The notes under the pieces were generated by a model that made no database searches, had not been told where the DNA came from, and saw nothing but the letters and a program-made list of their open reading frames with translations. The translations under genes were made by a program, and so were the position numbers. Shown here piece by piece: positions 47,476 to 59,698 of a DNA stretch of 64,000 nt; positions within the stretch are counted from its first letter, which is position 1; each line of letters begins with the position of its first letter. The DNA is from Mycocentrospora acerina. Taxonomy: Eukaryota > Ascomycota > Dothideomycetes > Pleosporales. The stretch is from assembly GCA_022701365.1 (NCBI GenBank), contig JAKUHH010000055.1, positions 20,166 through 84,165 of the forward strand. Reading direction: 5' to 3'.

Positions 47476-50400
47476 GTATTTGCTAAAACTATTATGCCCT
47501 TAAATAATAAAGGTAGTGCAGTATCTGTTTTAGAGCCTGTTATTAGTAAAGAGGTTTTCTTTTTTAAAATAATGTCTACTAGAACTCTACAACTAAGTAC
47601 TTTAGTTTAAGAGGGACTGTTAGCTCTCTCTTGTAAAGAGGAGAAAAGTTATCCTGCCTTTTTAATAGATAGTCTAGCGGATAATCCTTTAGTAGATTTA
47701 AACCCTAATCTTAGCAGAGAAGAAGAAATCACGCATCCTCTAGCTGTCCTAGAGCCTGCGCCTGCAACTGCAGCTAAGTTAACTGCAATTTAAATTTTAG
47801 ATTCTAGCAAAGAATCTACAGTAGCACAGGATAAGAAGAAAAAAAAGAAAAAGAGGAAGCAGCAGCATTTGCGCGAGAAAGAGAAAATTGTAGGAAGGAA
47901 AGCCCCTTAACTTGCAGTACTTAAACAATTAGCCTGTATTAGTTTTAAGGAAATTAAGAAGATACATATAAAAGATTACAGCACAAAGTCTTTTATTACA
48001 GATCTTCTTGCATTAAAGAAGTACAAGGCTGCAGAGCTAGTTCTAAAAGACACCTAAGCTAGTAGCAATGCTAAGGAACTAGTTAATCTAGATCTCCTAC
48101 AATCTACATTAGGAAAAAAAAAAGCAAAGTTAATATTAAAGTTAAGGAAGTTGCAGGTTAACACTCCTTATTTACAACTTTAGAGAACAAGGCTTTTTAC
48201 TCTTAAGAACAACAAGCGTTAAAGATTATAAATAACCTTTGATATTAACCTTGCAACTACTGCGCTTTGCTCTTAGTCTTGCAGGTAGCAAGATAAACAC
48301 TTCCTTGTCTTCTAGGTTAAACAGGCAAATTGAACTTGTAGTAGCAAACTACAGGAATAGCAGCAATCTATAAGAAGCACAAATTATTAAGGAAAGACAA
48401 AAAGGCGTTAAAAGGTGTAAGGGAACACAATTAGGTAGGTATTAGAAAAACAAACACAGCAATTAGTGTAAGACTAGCAGTAAGTTAAATCTCTTTTAAT
48501 TGTTAGAAGACCTAGTAGAGGGTAGAGGGCTTAGGGAAAAAGTAGGTTTAGGATTCTATACTGTTAGAGTTAAATCCTACTACTTCTTAAAGCCCCTCTT
48601 TGCCCCCTCTCTCCCTCTACTTAATAGAGAAGCTTTAATTATTATCTTATAGCATACTCTTTCCTAAGGCCCCCTCTCTCTTAAGGTTTTACTAATTTAT
48701 CTAAGTATATTAATAATTAAAAGATACAGCTTTAGCGTCTTTACAACACAAAGAAATAGGACGCACTTCTAAACTTTAACGCTCCTTAACTAATGCTTTA
48801 GCTTACTTAGTCTTATCTTATTAAGCAAACATTAGAAGACATTGCTAGATTTTTAAATCTGTTTAGGGTGTACTCTTATAGCAGCAGTTTAAGGGACTGT
48901 GCAGTTGCTACGTACCTAGGAGTTAACTAAATGCTTAAGATGTTAACTTGCAAACACCCTGTCTTCTTAGAAGACAATAAAACTAATTCTTAAGTTGTTA
49001 TTGTTGCTAGCTACAGCATGATGTATACTTGTAATAGACTTAATGCAATTTAAAAGTAGCTTAAGACAGAACATAATATGCTACATAAACAGGCTAAAGA
49101 ACAGATGTTTAGTATGCTGCGCAAGAACAGAAAACTAGTGTGTCCTTATAATCTTTACGCACTCTTTAAAGAAGCAGCATTAGATAAATGTTAGTCTACA
49201 AAATCTTTTTATGCCTACTTATTGTACATTATTAGGTTGTTAGAGCTCCTATAGACAGTATTAGTTACTGCAACCCTAGTACCTTAGTAATTTTAGGATT
49301 ACAGCAGTTTGCTGTCTTTTATTTAGAACCCTAAACATAATAATTAGGCTTAAGATCTTATTAAAAAAGGAGAGATAGAAGATCCTTATAAGTTAGGTCC
49401 TGATAGAAAGCTGCTTTAACTAGAACTTCGTTCACTATATTACACTATCTGCGCATTTAATAACTTTATTGTTAACAAGCTTAGTCTAGCAGAGATTGGT
49501 TAAAGGCTAGCTGTTATATGGTTAAAAACGATAATTTAACAGGATTATACATCTAATTGTGTCATTTATCCTAATAGCAGGACACATGTTATTAGGAGTT
49601 CAATGCCTGAAGCTAAGGTCGTTTAGTTGCACTTAAAAAATAACAATTATACGCAAGTTATCTACAACGCTGTCACACTACGCTACCTTAGCGAACTTAC
49701 TAGCAAAATAGACAACGCTAACCTAGGCACTTTTATTAACAGCTAGAGTGTAAGAATGCTTAACTTATGCAGCATTTTGCCTCTCTTTTACTACATAAAC
49801 AATTATTACATAATTAAGATCCCTAACAAGAAAAGCGCTAAAAACGCAAGAGGCAAATACATAAAATAAGTGTAAAATCTAAAAATTGTTAAGCTTACGC
49901 AGGACTTTAACAACAGCAAAGATAAGGCCTTTATAATTAAAATCTTAAGAAATATTTAAAGCTGCGCTATTTAAGAAGGGAACCTAGATATTGTGCACTA
50001 GATTCTAGAAGACGTTAAGAAGATGCAACCCTACAAAATAGTAATAGTATTTACTGCTACATCTGTTTGCCTTTAGACCTTACTTGTGTCTCTTGCTAAA
50101 TAAGTAGGTTGCTAAGGTAAAAAGGCGCTTATCTTTTGTTAGTTACTATTTAAGCAAATGTTTATTGCAGTATGCCTACGCCTGCTACAACTTAAGGCAG
50201 ATAGCATTCTCTCTTCTACATTAGTAGTAGAGAAGGACAACCTCCTTACGCGCTTTAACCTGCTACTATCTTGCTGCAACAGATTAAATATTAGAAATGT
50301 AAATAATGTTACGCTAAACAACCTAGAAGTCCTAGTAATCTCCTACTACATAAACGCTAGACTTAACCTTTATAAGCACTGTTATTATATGCACACTTTC

Positions 50401-51690
50401 TCTTTGCTACTCTTATATTCTATTTGGATACAAGCAGGCAGTTGTATTATGCAATTTAGTTAGCATTATACTTGCTTGCTTATGTTATATTATGTTAAAA
50501 ACACGTTTAACTTAAAGCAGGTGTTAATGTAGACTAGAAACTTACTTGCTAGTATAGCTACATTAGTATGTAGTAAAGGATCTAATGATGATAATTTAAA
50601 CATAAACAATAAGATAAAGGTTAAGAAATCTGACCTTGCCTTATTTGTTAAGTACAGAGGTTAACTATACAACACTAAGGATCCTAAGTGCCTACGCTAA
50701 GCTGCTAAGGATAGCGTAAAGCTCTTACCTAACAATGCAGTTCTTTCTATTATAAATCTTAAGATAGGTATTAATGTAAAATTAAACAAGACTACTAATA
50801 AAGCAGGTCTATCTGCTGCAAAATCTAAGCTACTCTTTATATTATACTTAGATCTGCCTAAGTTAAAGAACAATACTCCTAAGAAGAAGGATCTTAAAAT
50901 AGGAAGCAAAAGCGACTTAACATATACGCTAGGTCAGATACTTAACATGAAGCAGAGGCAAAGGATAGGCTAAGCAATCTAGATACACAAATATAACGTG
51001 CCTACACCTCTAAAAGACAATAAAGCTATGTTAGATAATTTTGTAGTTCTAGATACGCTATTAAAGCTAAGAGTTAAGACGCAGAAAAAACCTCTATTAA
51101 AGCAAGCTGCAAAGCCTAATTCTGTTCTAGCTGCTACTAAGAAGCCTGCTAATGTTCCTTTTAGATTAAATATAAGGAAGCGTTGTTAAGAAGCTATTAC
51201 TTAAGATACTAATTATATTAATTAAAGAAATAAGTTAGGTTCTAAGTGTTAGAGAATAGATAGACATGCATTGCAAGGCAGAGGCCTAGTGTTGCACAGT
51301 AGTAGGCCTTAGCTAGTTAAGCCTATTCTAATACAGCAAAGTTACAGATTAGGCACTAAGGTAAATCTAATCTTATTGCTAGCTGTCCTATTTATCCTGC
51401 CTACAAATCTAGATTAGCAGACAGAGCTCCTTTGCTAAGCTCACGCTATATTTAGTACAGCTCCTATCTCTTGTCTTCTCTTTCCTGCTACAGAACAGCA
51501 GCATGCAACTTAGATAACTCTTGCAGCTTTGCCTAATGCTAAACATGCTGTAGCAAACAGCAGTTATAACAAAGGAAACAACAACAATAATCAGGATAGC
51601 ACTTAGGACAATAATACAATTAAAGGTAATAATAAGGGAAGCAATAAATTAATAGATAAGGGAAGCAATAAATTAATAGATAAGAAGTAA

Positions 51691-53550
51691 AGGAAATTAG
51701 CTGCAGTATTAAGGAAGAAATAAGTATAATATAGACACAAGGAATTATATGTGTTCTATAGACTAGACTTAATAATTAAGTAATAGTATACTTAGTTAGT
51801 TACATAGTTATAAATAAAAAACAGTCTAAAAATCTATTTCTATAATTAATAATTAAGTAAATAGAACTTAAGAAAATCTATAGCATTAGAAGACTATAAG
51901 CAACAGACAGCAAAGTCTGTTAAAAAATTGTTCTTTGCGCATTCTCTACAGTAGAGGGGGGGTTTTCTAAAAAGTATGCCTACTATTTCCTAGACCCCCC
52001 TTCTACACTGCAAGAGTCCTATTGTTTTTAGATATGTTGCAATTATAGATTGTACATGTATTAAAAACTATAACTAATTGTAATATATATATAATTTAAA
52101 TTAATTACAAAAATCAGTTAAAACTAAGACAAGCTCTAACATATGCTAAAATTTATTTCTAGTCTAATCTTAAGAATAAAATTACAGGTTTATGCTTACT
52201 TTGTTATCTTTTAAAAGAAATTTCTAAGTTTATTACAAGAACCTTAGTTTTCTTTTCTTATTACACCTAGAGAAATCTATATCTGTCTTATTGCAAAAGT
52301 ATTTAATTTGCTTTATCTTTTACATATTTATTATTTTGTTGTAATGTAGAATAACTATAGGTAGTATTACCTACTTAATTTTAGTCTTTTAACTAACAAG
52401 TAAACCTACTATAGTTTTAACTTACCTAATCTTCTCTGTTATTAGAGCAGTAGATTAAAAAATCAATCTCTTTATTAGATATGTTGTCCTAATAGGTTCC
52501 TATCTTATTGTTGTTATCTTTAGAATCTTTAAAATAATACAATGCAAAAACTATCTCTTGTTCTTTGTCTAGACAGCCTATATAAAAATTAAGGTTGTAA
52601 TTAGGGTTATCTTAGTAAACCTATTAAAGGATGTTGTTATAGTTGTTGTTATTGTTTAAATGTAGAGCGTAGACAAGAGAAGAAGTAAGATTAAGAGCGT
52701 TAATAAAATTAAAGCAGTTAATAAATTCTCCTGCAATGTCTTTTATTGCAAAATAGTAAAGCATTTAGACACAGAATATAAAAATGTCTAGAAAGCGCTC
52801 TAGGCAATTCTAGTACTTGTTAACAATTATTTAATAGTGCTCTAAGAGTGACTTGTAAACATAGGCAGTTAATTCTAAAAGAGCTAGAGACATAATTATT
52901 AAAAAAGATAGACAAACAAGGACAGGCTATAAGAATAAGGACTAAGAAGATAGCTTCTTAATATTTTGTCCCTATAACTCTGTGTAATAAACAGAGACTA
53001 TTGCTAAAGAAGATTAGATATTAAAATATAAAGAATATTTATTCTAAACTTACTTAATGCAACAATTAGAAAAGAGTTTAAAGATTTAAGGATAGTAGGG
53101 GGCCTCTAGGAAAGAGTAGGTAGCTTAAGGAAGTTACAGAGAGTTAATTTAGAGGAGTAGAGGATAAGAGAAAGAGAGTAAGAGAGAAAGTAATTACAAG
53201 AAAAGCTATATATATAGTACATAAGCAGTTAAAAGTGAATATAGAATAATAGCCTACTTAAAATAAGGCATAATAATGTGCATAATGTTTACTTAGATAG
53301 GCTTAGAATTAACATTTTAATTCTATAAAAGAATTTTTTTAACCTAACTATTAAAATAATATTAATTAAAAAAATCTTATCTAAGATAAAGTATAGTTTA
53401 AAGTCTTAAAAAGGCTAAAATAAGTTTATCTTAAAAGATACTTTACTTTATTAGATTTATTTTAACCTTAAAGAATAATATTTCTAAATTAAACTTAATA
53501 TTAAATTATATAATTTTTAAATTTTTAACTAAATCTTAACCTTTATTATA
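51691..53550. other. A+T-rich region with three further copies of the dispersed motif
   Basis: Motif copies at 51953-51978 (reverse) and 51979-52005 (forward) form a near-perfect inverted pair. Another reverse copy is at 53095-53122. No coding sense recognised. The last motif copy may lie close to the right end of the SNF2-bearing element. Confidence 0.4.
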
Positions 53551-54950
53551 AATACTTTTAAAACTAGTGCTTAGTATTATAGTAATATATATATACTTTT
53601 AAAGTAGTTATATTTATAAAATTAAATAAATATTAATAGTATTACTTATTTACTAAAAGTTTTAATATTCTAAATAATAAAAGTATTCCTAATAATATTA
53701 AATAAATACTATAATCTTATTTATTATATAATAGACTATATACTATAAAATGTACTACTAGGATTAGCTATAGCTACTTTAGATACTATAATATATAAGA
53801 TAGAAGATAGAAGTAGTTAAGGGTTTAGTACCTATAGCTAAAGTTAATACTTACTAATATAAAAAGATTATAAACTCTATCTTATAGTAGCAAAGAAGAT
53901 ATTATAAAATTATAATTCTATTTAAAAGTTTACTAGTAATAACTACTCTATATATTTAAAGGTATTTTAGAGAACTTTAAGTATATACTATTAAAGTTTA
54001 AAATAATATTTTAATTTTAAATTATACTTTAATTATCTTTAAAAGTAATAAAATAAATAGTAAAAGTCTTACTAATTTACTAAAAGTAAAAGTATTTTAA
54101 ATAATAAAAGTATTAATAATTTAAAGATCTTTTTAAAAATAGTTAAGTTTAGTTAGAGTAGTGAAGTAATACTATAATATCTTTTATTATATATTAGACT
54201 ATATACTATAAAACATACTACTAAGATTAGTTATAGCTACTCTCTATACTTTAATATATAAGATAAAAAGTAAAAGTAGTTAAGGTTTTTATATTTATAG
54301 CTAAAGTAAGTATTTATTAATACTAATAAATAGTAAACTTTAACTCTACTTAATAGTAATAAGATAAATAGTAATAGTCTTACTAATTTACTAGGAGTTA
54401 AAGTATTCTTAATAATAATAGTATTACTAATTTAAAGTTCTTATTTAAATTAGTAAAGGTAAATAAGAATAGTAAATTAATACTATAACTTTATTTATTA
54501 TATAATAGACTATGCACTATAAAATATACTACTAAGATTAGCTTTAGCTGCTCTAAATACTATAATATATAAAATAGAAAGTAGAAGTAGTTAAGGTTAT
54601 AGTGTTTATAGCTAAGGTTAGTATTTTCTAACAGTAATAAGATAAACAGTAATAGTCTTACTAATTTGCTAAGAGTCAAAGCGTTCTAAATAACAGGGGC
54701 ATTACTAATTTAAAGTTCTTTTTTAAATCAGTAAAGGTAAATAAGAATAGGAAATTAATACTGCAACCTTATTTATTATGCAATAGACTATGCGCTACAA
54801 AATGTACTACTAGGATTAGCTATAGCTGCTCTAGATACTGTAATGCACAAGATAGAAGGTAGAGGTAGTTAGGGTTATAGTGTTTATAGCTAAGGTCAGC
54901 GTTTGCTAATGCTAACAAAAAGCAAACCTTAACGCTAAACTAAGTATAGA
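53551..54950. repeat. Diverged tandem duplication, four copies with graded RIP
   Basis: A stretch like AATAGACTATATACTATAAA followed by ATGTACTACTAGGATTAGC recurs at about 53738, 54189, 54508 and 54783, each followed by related sequence. C/G content rises from the leftmost to the rightmost copy. No coding sense. Confidence 0.7.
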
Positions 54951-55139
54951 CTAGTTAAAGAGCATAATAGAAAGAGAGAAAAGAATAAAAAGTAAGTAAA
55001 ATACATAAAAAGCAGCATATAGATATGTATAAGGCAAATAAAGGTAAAATGTAAAGGTAGAAAAGAAAATAGATAGAAGAAGTTAATAATAGTTGCGCTT
55101 TAATGCTGTTCTTATGCGTTTTATACATTTAAGCAAGCA

Positions 55140-57530
55140 CTATTGTCTTGCTAGACACGCAGTACTATGTGTTGTGGTGTAAGCGCAGCAAAGCGCAGGA
55201 GACAGCATTAGCTATGTGTTAACGCTGCGAGCAGCAGCTGCTTAACTAAGGAGATAAAAGGGTAGTGTACTGCTGCAGCAAAGAGCAGTGCAAGGCACTG
55301 TCTACAGCGCTTAGGTGCGCGCACTATCACGCTGGCAACACTAGTTAAGCGCAGCAGCTAGCGCGCTAGCTAAGAAGCAGGGGATTAATTATAGCTATGT
55401 TAGCGCTAGGCACAGGCATTAACGTTGCTAGGATCATGTACGTGCTTTATGTAGGCATGCTGTAGAGCATAATTGACTATATGCAGGAGAGCAGGCAAGG
55501 CAGACAAGCTAGAGAGCGTGTTAATTTAGTAGTGCTAGTAGAGAGAGGAGAGCCAGAGCAAAGGATAAGGCAGAAGGCTAACAACCTAGATGTCTAGGCA
55601 ATAGGCACGTTTATTATTAGCAGCAGGTGTTAGCAAAGGCTTATAAGCAGCTACCTAGACAGCAAGCAAGTAGAGTGCAACAATCTAGACACAGCTAGGT
55701 ACAATTAGTGTAGAGAAGGCGCTTATAGCTAGCAAGACAAGCAGAGCAAGGTAAGCGCGCAGTAGCAGCAGGTGCAGCAGATCTTCAATAAGGTCTGCAA
55801 GGGTTGCGCAGTGTGCTGGATGATTAGCAATAGAGATAGCAATAGCAATAGCAATAGCGATGGCAATAGAGATAGAGATGGCGATAGCAATAGAGATGGC
55901 GATAGAGATGGCGATGGCGATAGAGATGGCGATGGCGATGGCGATGGCGATGGAGATGGCAATGGAGATGGCGATAGAGATGGCGATGGCGATAGAGATG
56001 GCGATGGCGATGGAGATGGCGATGGCGATGGCGATGGCGATGGCGATGGCGATGGCGATGGCGATGGCGATGGCGATGGCGATGGCGATGGCGATGGCGA
56101 TGGCGATGGCGATGGCGATGGCGATGGCGATGGCGATGGCGATGGCGATGGCGATGGCGATGGCGATGGCGATGGCGATGGCGATGGCGATGGCGATGGC
56201 GATGGCGATGGCGATGGCGATGGCGATGGCGATGGCGATGGCGATGGCGATGGCGATGGCGATGGCGATGGCGATGGCGATGGCGATGGCGATGGCGATG
56301 GCGATGGCGATGGCGATGGCGATGGCGATGGCGATGGCGATGGCGATGGCGATGGCGATGGCGATGGCGATGGCGATGGCGATGGCGATGGCGATGGCGA
56401 TGGCGATGGCGATGGCGATGGCGATGGCGATGGCGATGGCGATGGCGATGGCGATGGCGATGGCGATGGCGATGGCGATGGCGATGGCGATGGCGATGGC
56501 GATGGCGATGGCGATGGCGATGGCGATGGCGATGGCGATGGCGATGGCGATGGCGATGGCGATGGCGATGGCGATGGCGATGGCGATGGCGATGGCGATG
56601 GCGATGGCGATGGCGATGGCGATGGCGATGGCGATGGCGATGGCGATGGCGATGGCGATGGCGATGGCGATGGCGATGGCGATGGCGATGGCGATGGCGA
56701 TGGCGATGGCGATGGCGATGGCGATGGCGATGGCGATGGCGATGGCGATGGCGATGGCGATGGCGATGGCGATGGCGATGGCGATGGCGATGGCGATGGC
56801 GATGGCGATGGCGATGGCGATGGCGATGGCGATGGCGATGGCGATGGCGATGGCGATGGCGATGGCGATGGCGATAGCGATGGCGATAGAGATGGAGATG
56901 GCAATGGCAATGGAGATGGCAATGGAGATGGCGATGGCGATGGCAATGGCGATGGCGATAGCAATAGCAATAGCAATAGAGGAGGAGGGGCAGCAACAGG
57001 GGCATAGCAGAGACACTAGGTGCTGCAGTGTATAGCCTTCCCTAGCGTTACAGGAGCAGAGTTAGACTGCTTCTAGCAGGGCATTGTTAACTAAGGCAGG
57101 TGCTACAGCTGTTAGCAGTGTTAGGTAAGCTAGCTGTACTGTGCAACAAGGGAGGACGTTAACAAGCTGTACTAGTAGCTAAACATAGTAGTGCTAATTG
57201 CAAGGGTAGCTGCGCAGGAGGAGGCAAGAGGAGGAGCAGACATTATTTAGCAGTGTAGCTACGTAGGAGAGTTAGGCAGAGACTAGAGGGAGTACGCGCG
57301 CTAGCTTAGCAAGCAACATACATGTTAAGTGTAGGGAGAGTACTTTAGCAATGCTATAGTAGTTGCAGTCTGTGTTGCGCTGTTCTATTAGCGCTATTAA
57401 GAGACTTAGCAGTAAGTACAGAGAGTTGCAAAGGCATGTAGAGTTATATTGCACATAGCACAAAGAGATTACATAAAGAGATTAGACTACAAGCAGATAA
57501 AGAGAGAGAATAGATACACTGTACACCCTT
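55140..57530 (+). pseudogene. C-terminal helicase part of a TLH-type RecQ-like helicase, RIP-degraded and carrying the hexamer array
   Basis: In one frame from about 55180, RecQ helicase C-domain motifs follow in order: VVYCCSKEQC at 55262, YHAGNTS near 55330, LIIAMLALGTGINVARI at 55385-55435 (motif V, ALGTGVD-like), and IIDYMQESRQGRQARERV near 55470-55525 (motif VI, DYAQESGRAGR-like, with the key Gly and Arg altered). A cysteine-rich tail follows: VCKGCAVCWM at 55795, then after the array CYSC and LYCATREDVNKLY near 57100-57170. Stops are TAG/TAA at former Gln/Trp codons. Motifs I-III are not found in the 15.5 kb that separate this from the N-terminal part at 37200-39590, so the gene is split or these are two different copies. 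Confidence 0.65.
55826..56985. repeat. GATGGC hexanucleotide array of about 190 units
   Basis: Period-6 sequence for about 1.16 kb. From about 56013 to 56873 (some 143 units) every unit is GATGGC. Both flanks have variants GATAGC, GATAGA, GATGGA and AATGGC. All reading frames stay open across it, which gives long dipeptide ORFs of no coding significance. It sits inside the TLH C-terminal region, where one frame adds an Asp-Gly repeat. Confidence 0.97.
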
Positions 57531-57599
57531 TGTAAGTACTAGCAGCTAGCTAACACTAAAGTAGAAACCTGCAAGACTTTTCTCTTCCTTGCTAGTAAA

Positions 57600-58850
57600 T
57601 TATTTATACCTAGTTACTCTGCGCATAACTAAGGCTCCTTCTTTAGAGCTTCTTTATGCACACTAGAACACCTACATTTGCAGCCTCTATAGCCTGCTAA
57701 ACGCCTAGCAGCTAAGCGTCTTAGATCCTACGCGTCTTATTCTCCTAGATGCATTAGAGACTAAGCGTAAGCGAGTGGTTGCGCTCTGCAGGCGTTAGGC
57801 TGCCTCTAACAGGACTTTAGCAGTTAACTGTGTCCTAAGCGCGCCTGCTGCAGTAATAGACGCTAAAGAGAGCTATAAGCATGTTTATTATAAGGGGAAT
57901 GCTTATTAAGGGTATGCTGTTTAGCTAGGTCTGTAGAGGAGAGCAGCAGCTGCAAGGGAGATTAAACAGGTCGCCCTTGCTAATGTTACAAGAGGCGGTG
58001 ACAGTAAAGCTAGCTCGCTCTGCTGCGTAGGTAGCCTGCTGCCTTGCTAGCACCTAGAATTAATTAGGACTAATCTAGGTAATGCTAAGAGGCACCTTAG
58101 GCAGCGTAGGCAGGCCTTGCAGACGCGCAACAGGCAGCGCTTAATGCGCGTAGCCTATAAGGAGCAGGCAGCTAAGAGGCTTAATATAGGCAGGAGCAAG
58201 GCAAAACTGCTTAGGAATGTTAGCCTAGGCAGCTAGTAGCAAGGTGTTAATAAAACGCGCAGACATGTTTATAATAACGCGGCTAGTAGGCAAGAGCAGG
58301 CAGCGCATGCTGCGCAGGACTAACAGGCGCTCCTAGGGCAGGACTGTTGTGAAGATGTAGACAGCAAAAATGCAGTTATAGGTCTGCAGCGTAGCTAGGA
58401 GCGCCTAAATCTAGTTAACAAGAGAGGTCTTTATAATGTTAGCGCGCAGTTAATAAACCTGCTAAGTTAAGGTACCTGCTAGGTAGACAGTAAGGCCTTT
58501 GCTAGCAAGTGTAAAAGGAAGGTTAATATTAAAGAAGCCCTAGATAGCATTAACGCCTACGCAGATGCTAGCGCTAACAGCCTGCTTTGCGCTTACAATC
58601 AGGCAACTAGAGGCTGTACTAAGCTTAAGCACGTTCTTGCTAGGCTTAAGGGCAGCTATCTAGAGCGCAAGGGTGGTGTTAGGGCAATAGGCTGTGTTGC
58701 TAGCGTTGTACACACCTACTATGTGCTAGAAGGCAGCATTAAGCTTGCTAGTAGTGCAGAAGTAGACTATAGTAAGCGTTTAAGCGAGGTAAGGGCAAGG
58801 AGAACTGTAGAAAGTGTTAGCGTTGCGCTAAAGCAGAGGGGAGGGAAGTA
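57600..58850 (+). pseudogene. Unrecognised RIP-degraded ORF of about 400 codons
   Basis: A frame with only TAG/TAA interruptions yields a basic, helical protein. Examples are LLDALETKRKRVVALCRR near 57738-57790, ESYKHVYYKGNAY near 57870, GNAKRHLRQRRQALQTRNRQ near 58079-58138 and SVVHTYYVLEGSIKLASSAE near 58702-58760. No domain recognised. It follows the TLH C-terminal part on the same strand. It could be a second gene of the same element. Confidence 0.45.
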
Positions 58851-59040
58851 GAGGAAGGCAGCTTAGCAGACGTATAAGCACACGTGTGTTGCAGTTAGAT
58901 AGGCGTAGTTAAGGTAGGGGCGAGGAGAACTGTAGAAAGCGTTAGCGTTGCGCTAAAGCAGAGGGGAGGGAAGTAGAGGAAGGCAGCTTAGCAGATGTAC
59001 AAGCACACGCGTGTTGCAGTTAGATAGGCGTAGTTAAGGT
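58788..59040. repeat. Tandem duplication of about 125 bp
   Basis: AGAACTGTAGAAAG at 58801 recurs at 58926, and the two units match closely to the shared TAGGCGTAGTTAAGGTAG ends. Differences are a few transitions, so the duplication is younger than most RIP in the block. Confidence 0.9.
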
Positions 59041-59154
59041 AGGCGTTAAAAGGTAGTTGCTGTGAGCGTGGAGTGTTGTAGTAGTTAGCGTTAAAGGTGG
59101 TAGAAGTAGTAGGAGGAGAGAAGAATTGCAGCAGCTGAAGTGAGGGTATATATA

Positions 59155-59442
59155 TGTAACGTTCACAACGTCACATCCTATCATTACCCCTGAGTCAACC
59201 AACACCCATCCGATAGCCACCCGATTCGTACTCGCCTCAGATGGTAACCCTAGGAAGGGATATATAAGGGGGGCAGTCTGTGTAGCTTTGTAGAGTAGTT
59301 TTTCTGTATCCTTTCGTACAAGACCTATAGGTGTAGAGAATAGTATCTTTGGTTTACCCTCCAGTCCCAGCACTCCCATATGCCTAGTAGTGGACACTTC
59401 GGACCCCATTCGGATCACTCTCTTATAACCTGCGTCGTTACA
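59155..59442 (+). repeat. Solo LTR, family A, best preserved copy, with target duplication
   Basis: 288 bp from TGTAACGTTCACAACG to TGCGTCGTTACA, with ATATA at 59150-59154 and again at 59443-59447. A TATA-like GGATATATAAGG lies at 59257-59268. It has few RIP changes compared with its relatives. Confidence 0.92.
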
Positions 59443-59498
59443 ATATAGCTGCTAGCGGCGAGCTGGCAAGATTTAAGCGCTCCTACAATGCCACGCTT

Positions 59499-59614
59499 CT
59501 CTCTCACCAGCACGTCTCTCTCACCAGTCTCTCTCACCAACACGTCTCTCTCACCAGCACGTCTCTCTCACCAGCACGTCTCTCTCACCAGCACGTCTCT
59601 CTCACCAGCACTTC
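59499..59614. repeat. 17-bp minisatellite
   Basis: Seven units of CTCTCTCACCAGCACGT, the second shortened to 13 bp and the third with one G-to-A change. Confidence 0.95.
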
Positions 59615-59698
59615 ACACGGCCATTAGCGTTAGGCAGCCGCAGTCTCACGAGGAGGCGCGTGGGACAATAGCCTTGTGCCTTATCCCCTCTAGTCCGT

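Larger units (their letters stand above)
45533..51690 (+). pseudogene. SNF2-family helicase/ATPase ORF, RIP-degraded, with internal coding repeats
   Basis: The ATG at 45533 opens 64 clean codons with an acidic N/D/E-rich start. The frame then continues with stops at former Gln/Trp codons and a few frameshifts. The helicase half is recognisable. LVTATLVP.QF.DYSSLLSFI near 49262-49325 fits the SNF2 TATP motif. KKALIFC followed by QMFIAVCLRLLQLKADSILS near 50120-50215 fits the start of the Helicase-C domain, with LLTRFN and an NVNN...LNNLE segment after it. LYYVKNTFNLKQVL near 50484-50525 and a basic tail to 51189 follow. The Walker A region is too damaged to identify. Two tandem repeats lie in the non-catalytic N-terminal half. 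SNF2 proteins translocate on DNA. As a repeated, RIPed gene beside an unknown ORF it probably belonged to a mobile element. Confidence 0.6.

Noticed and set aside
50139..50321. 60-codon minus-strand frame
   Set aside because: Antisense to the SNF2 helicase C-domain segment.
55685..57035. Five open frames of about 390-440 codons on both strands
   Set aside because: All are translations of the GATGGC hexamer array (Asp-Gly, Met-Ala, Pro-Ser, Ala-Ile and His-Arg dipeptides), which has no stops in any frame.
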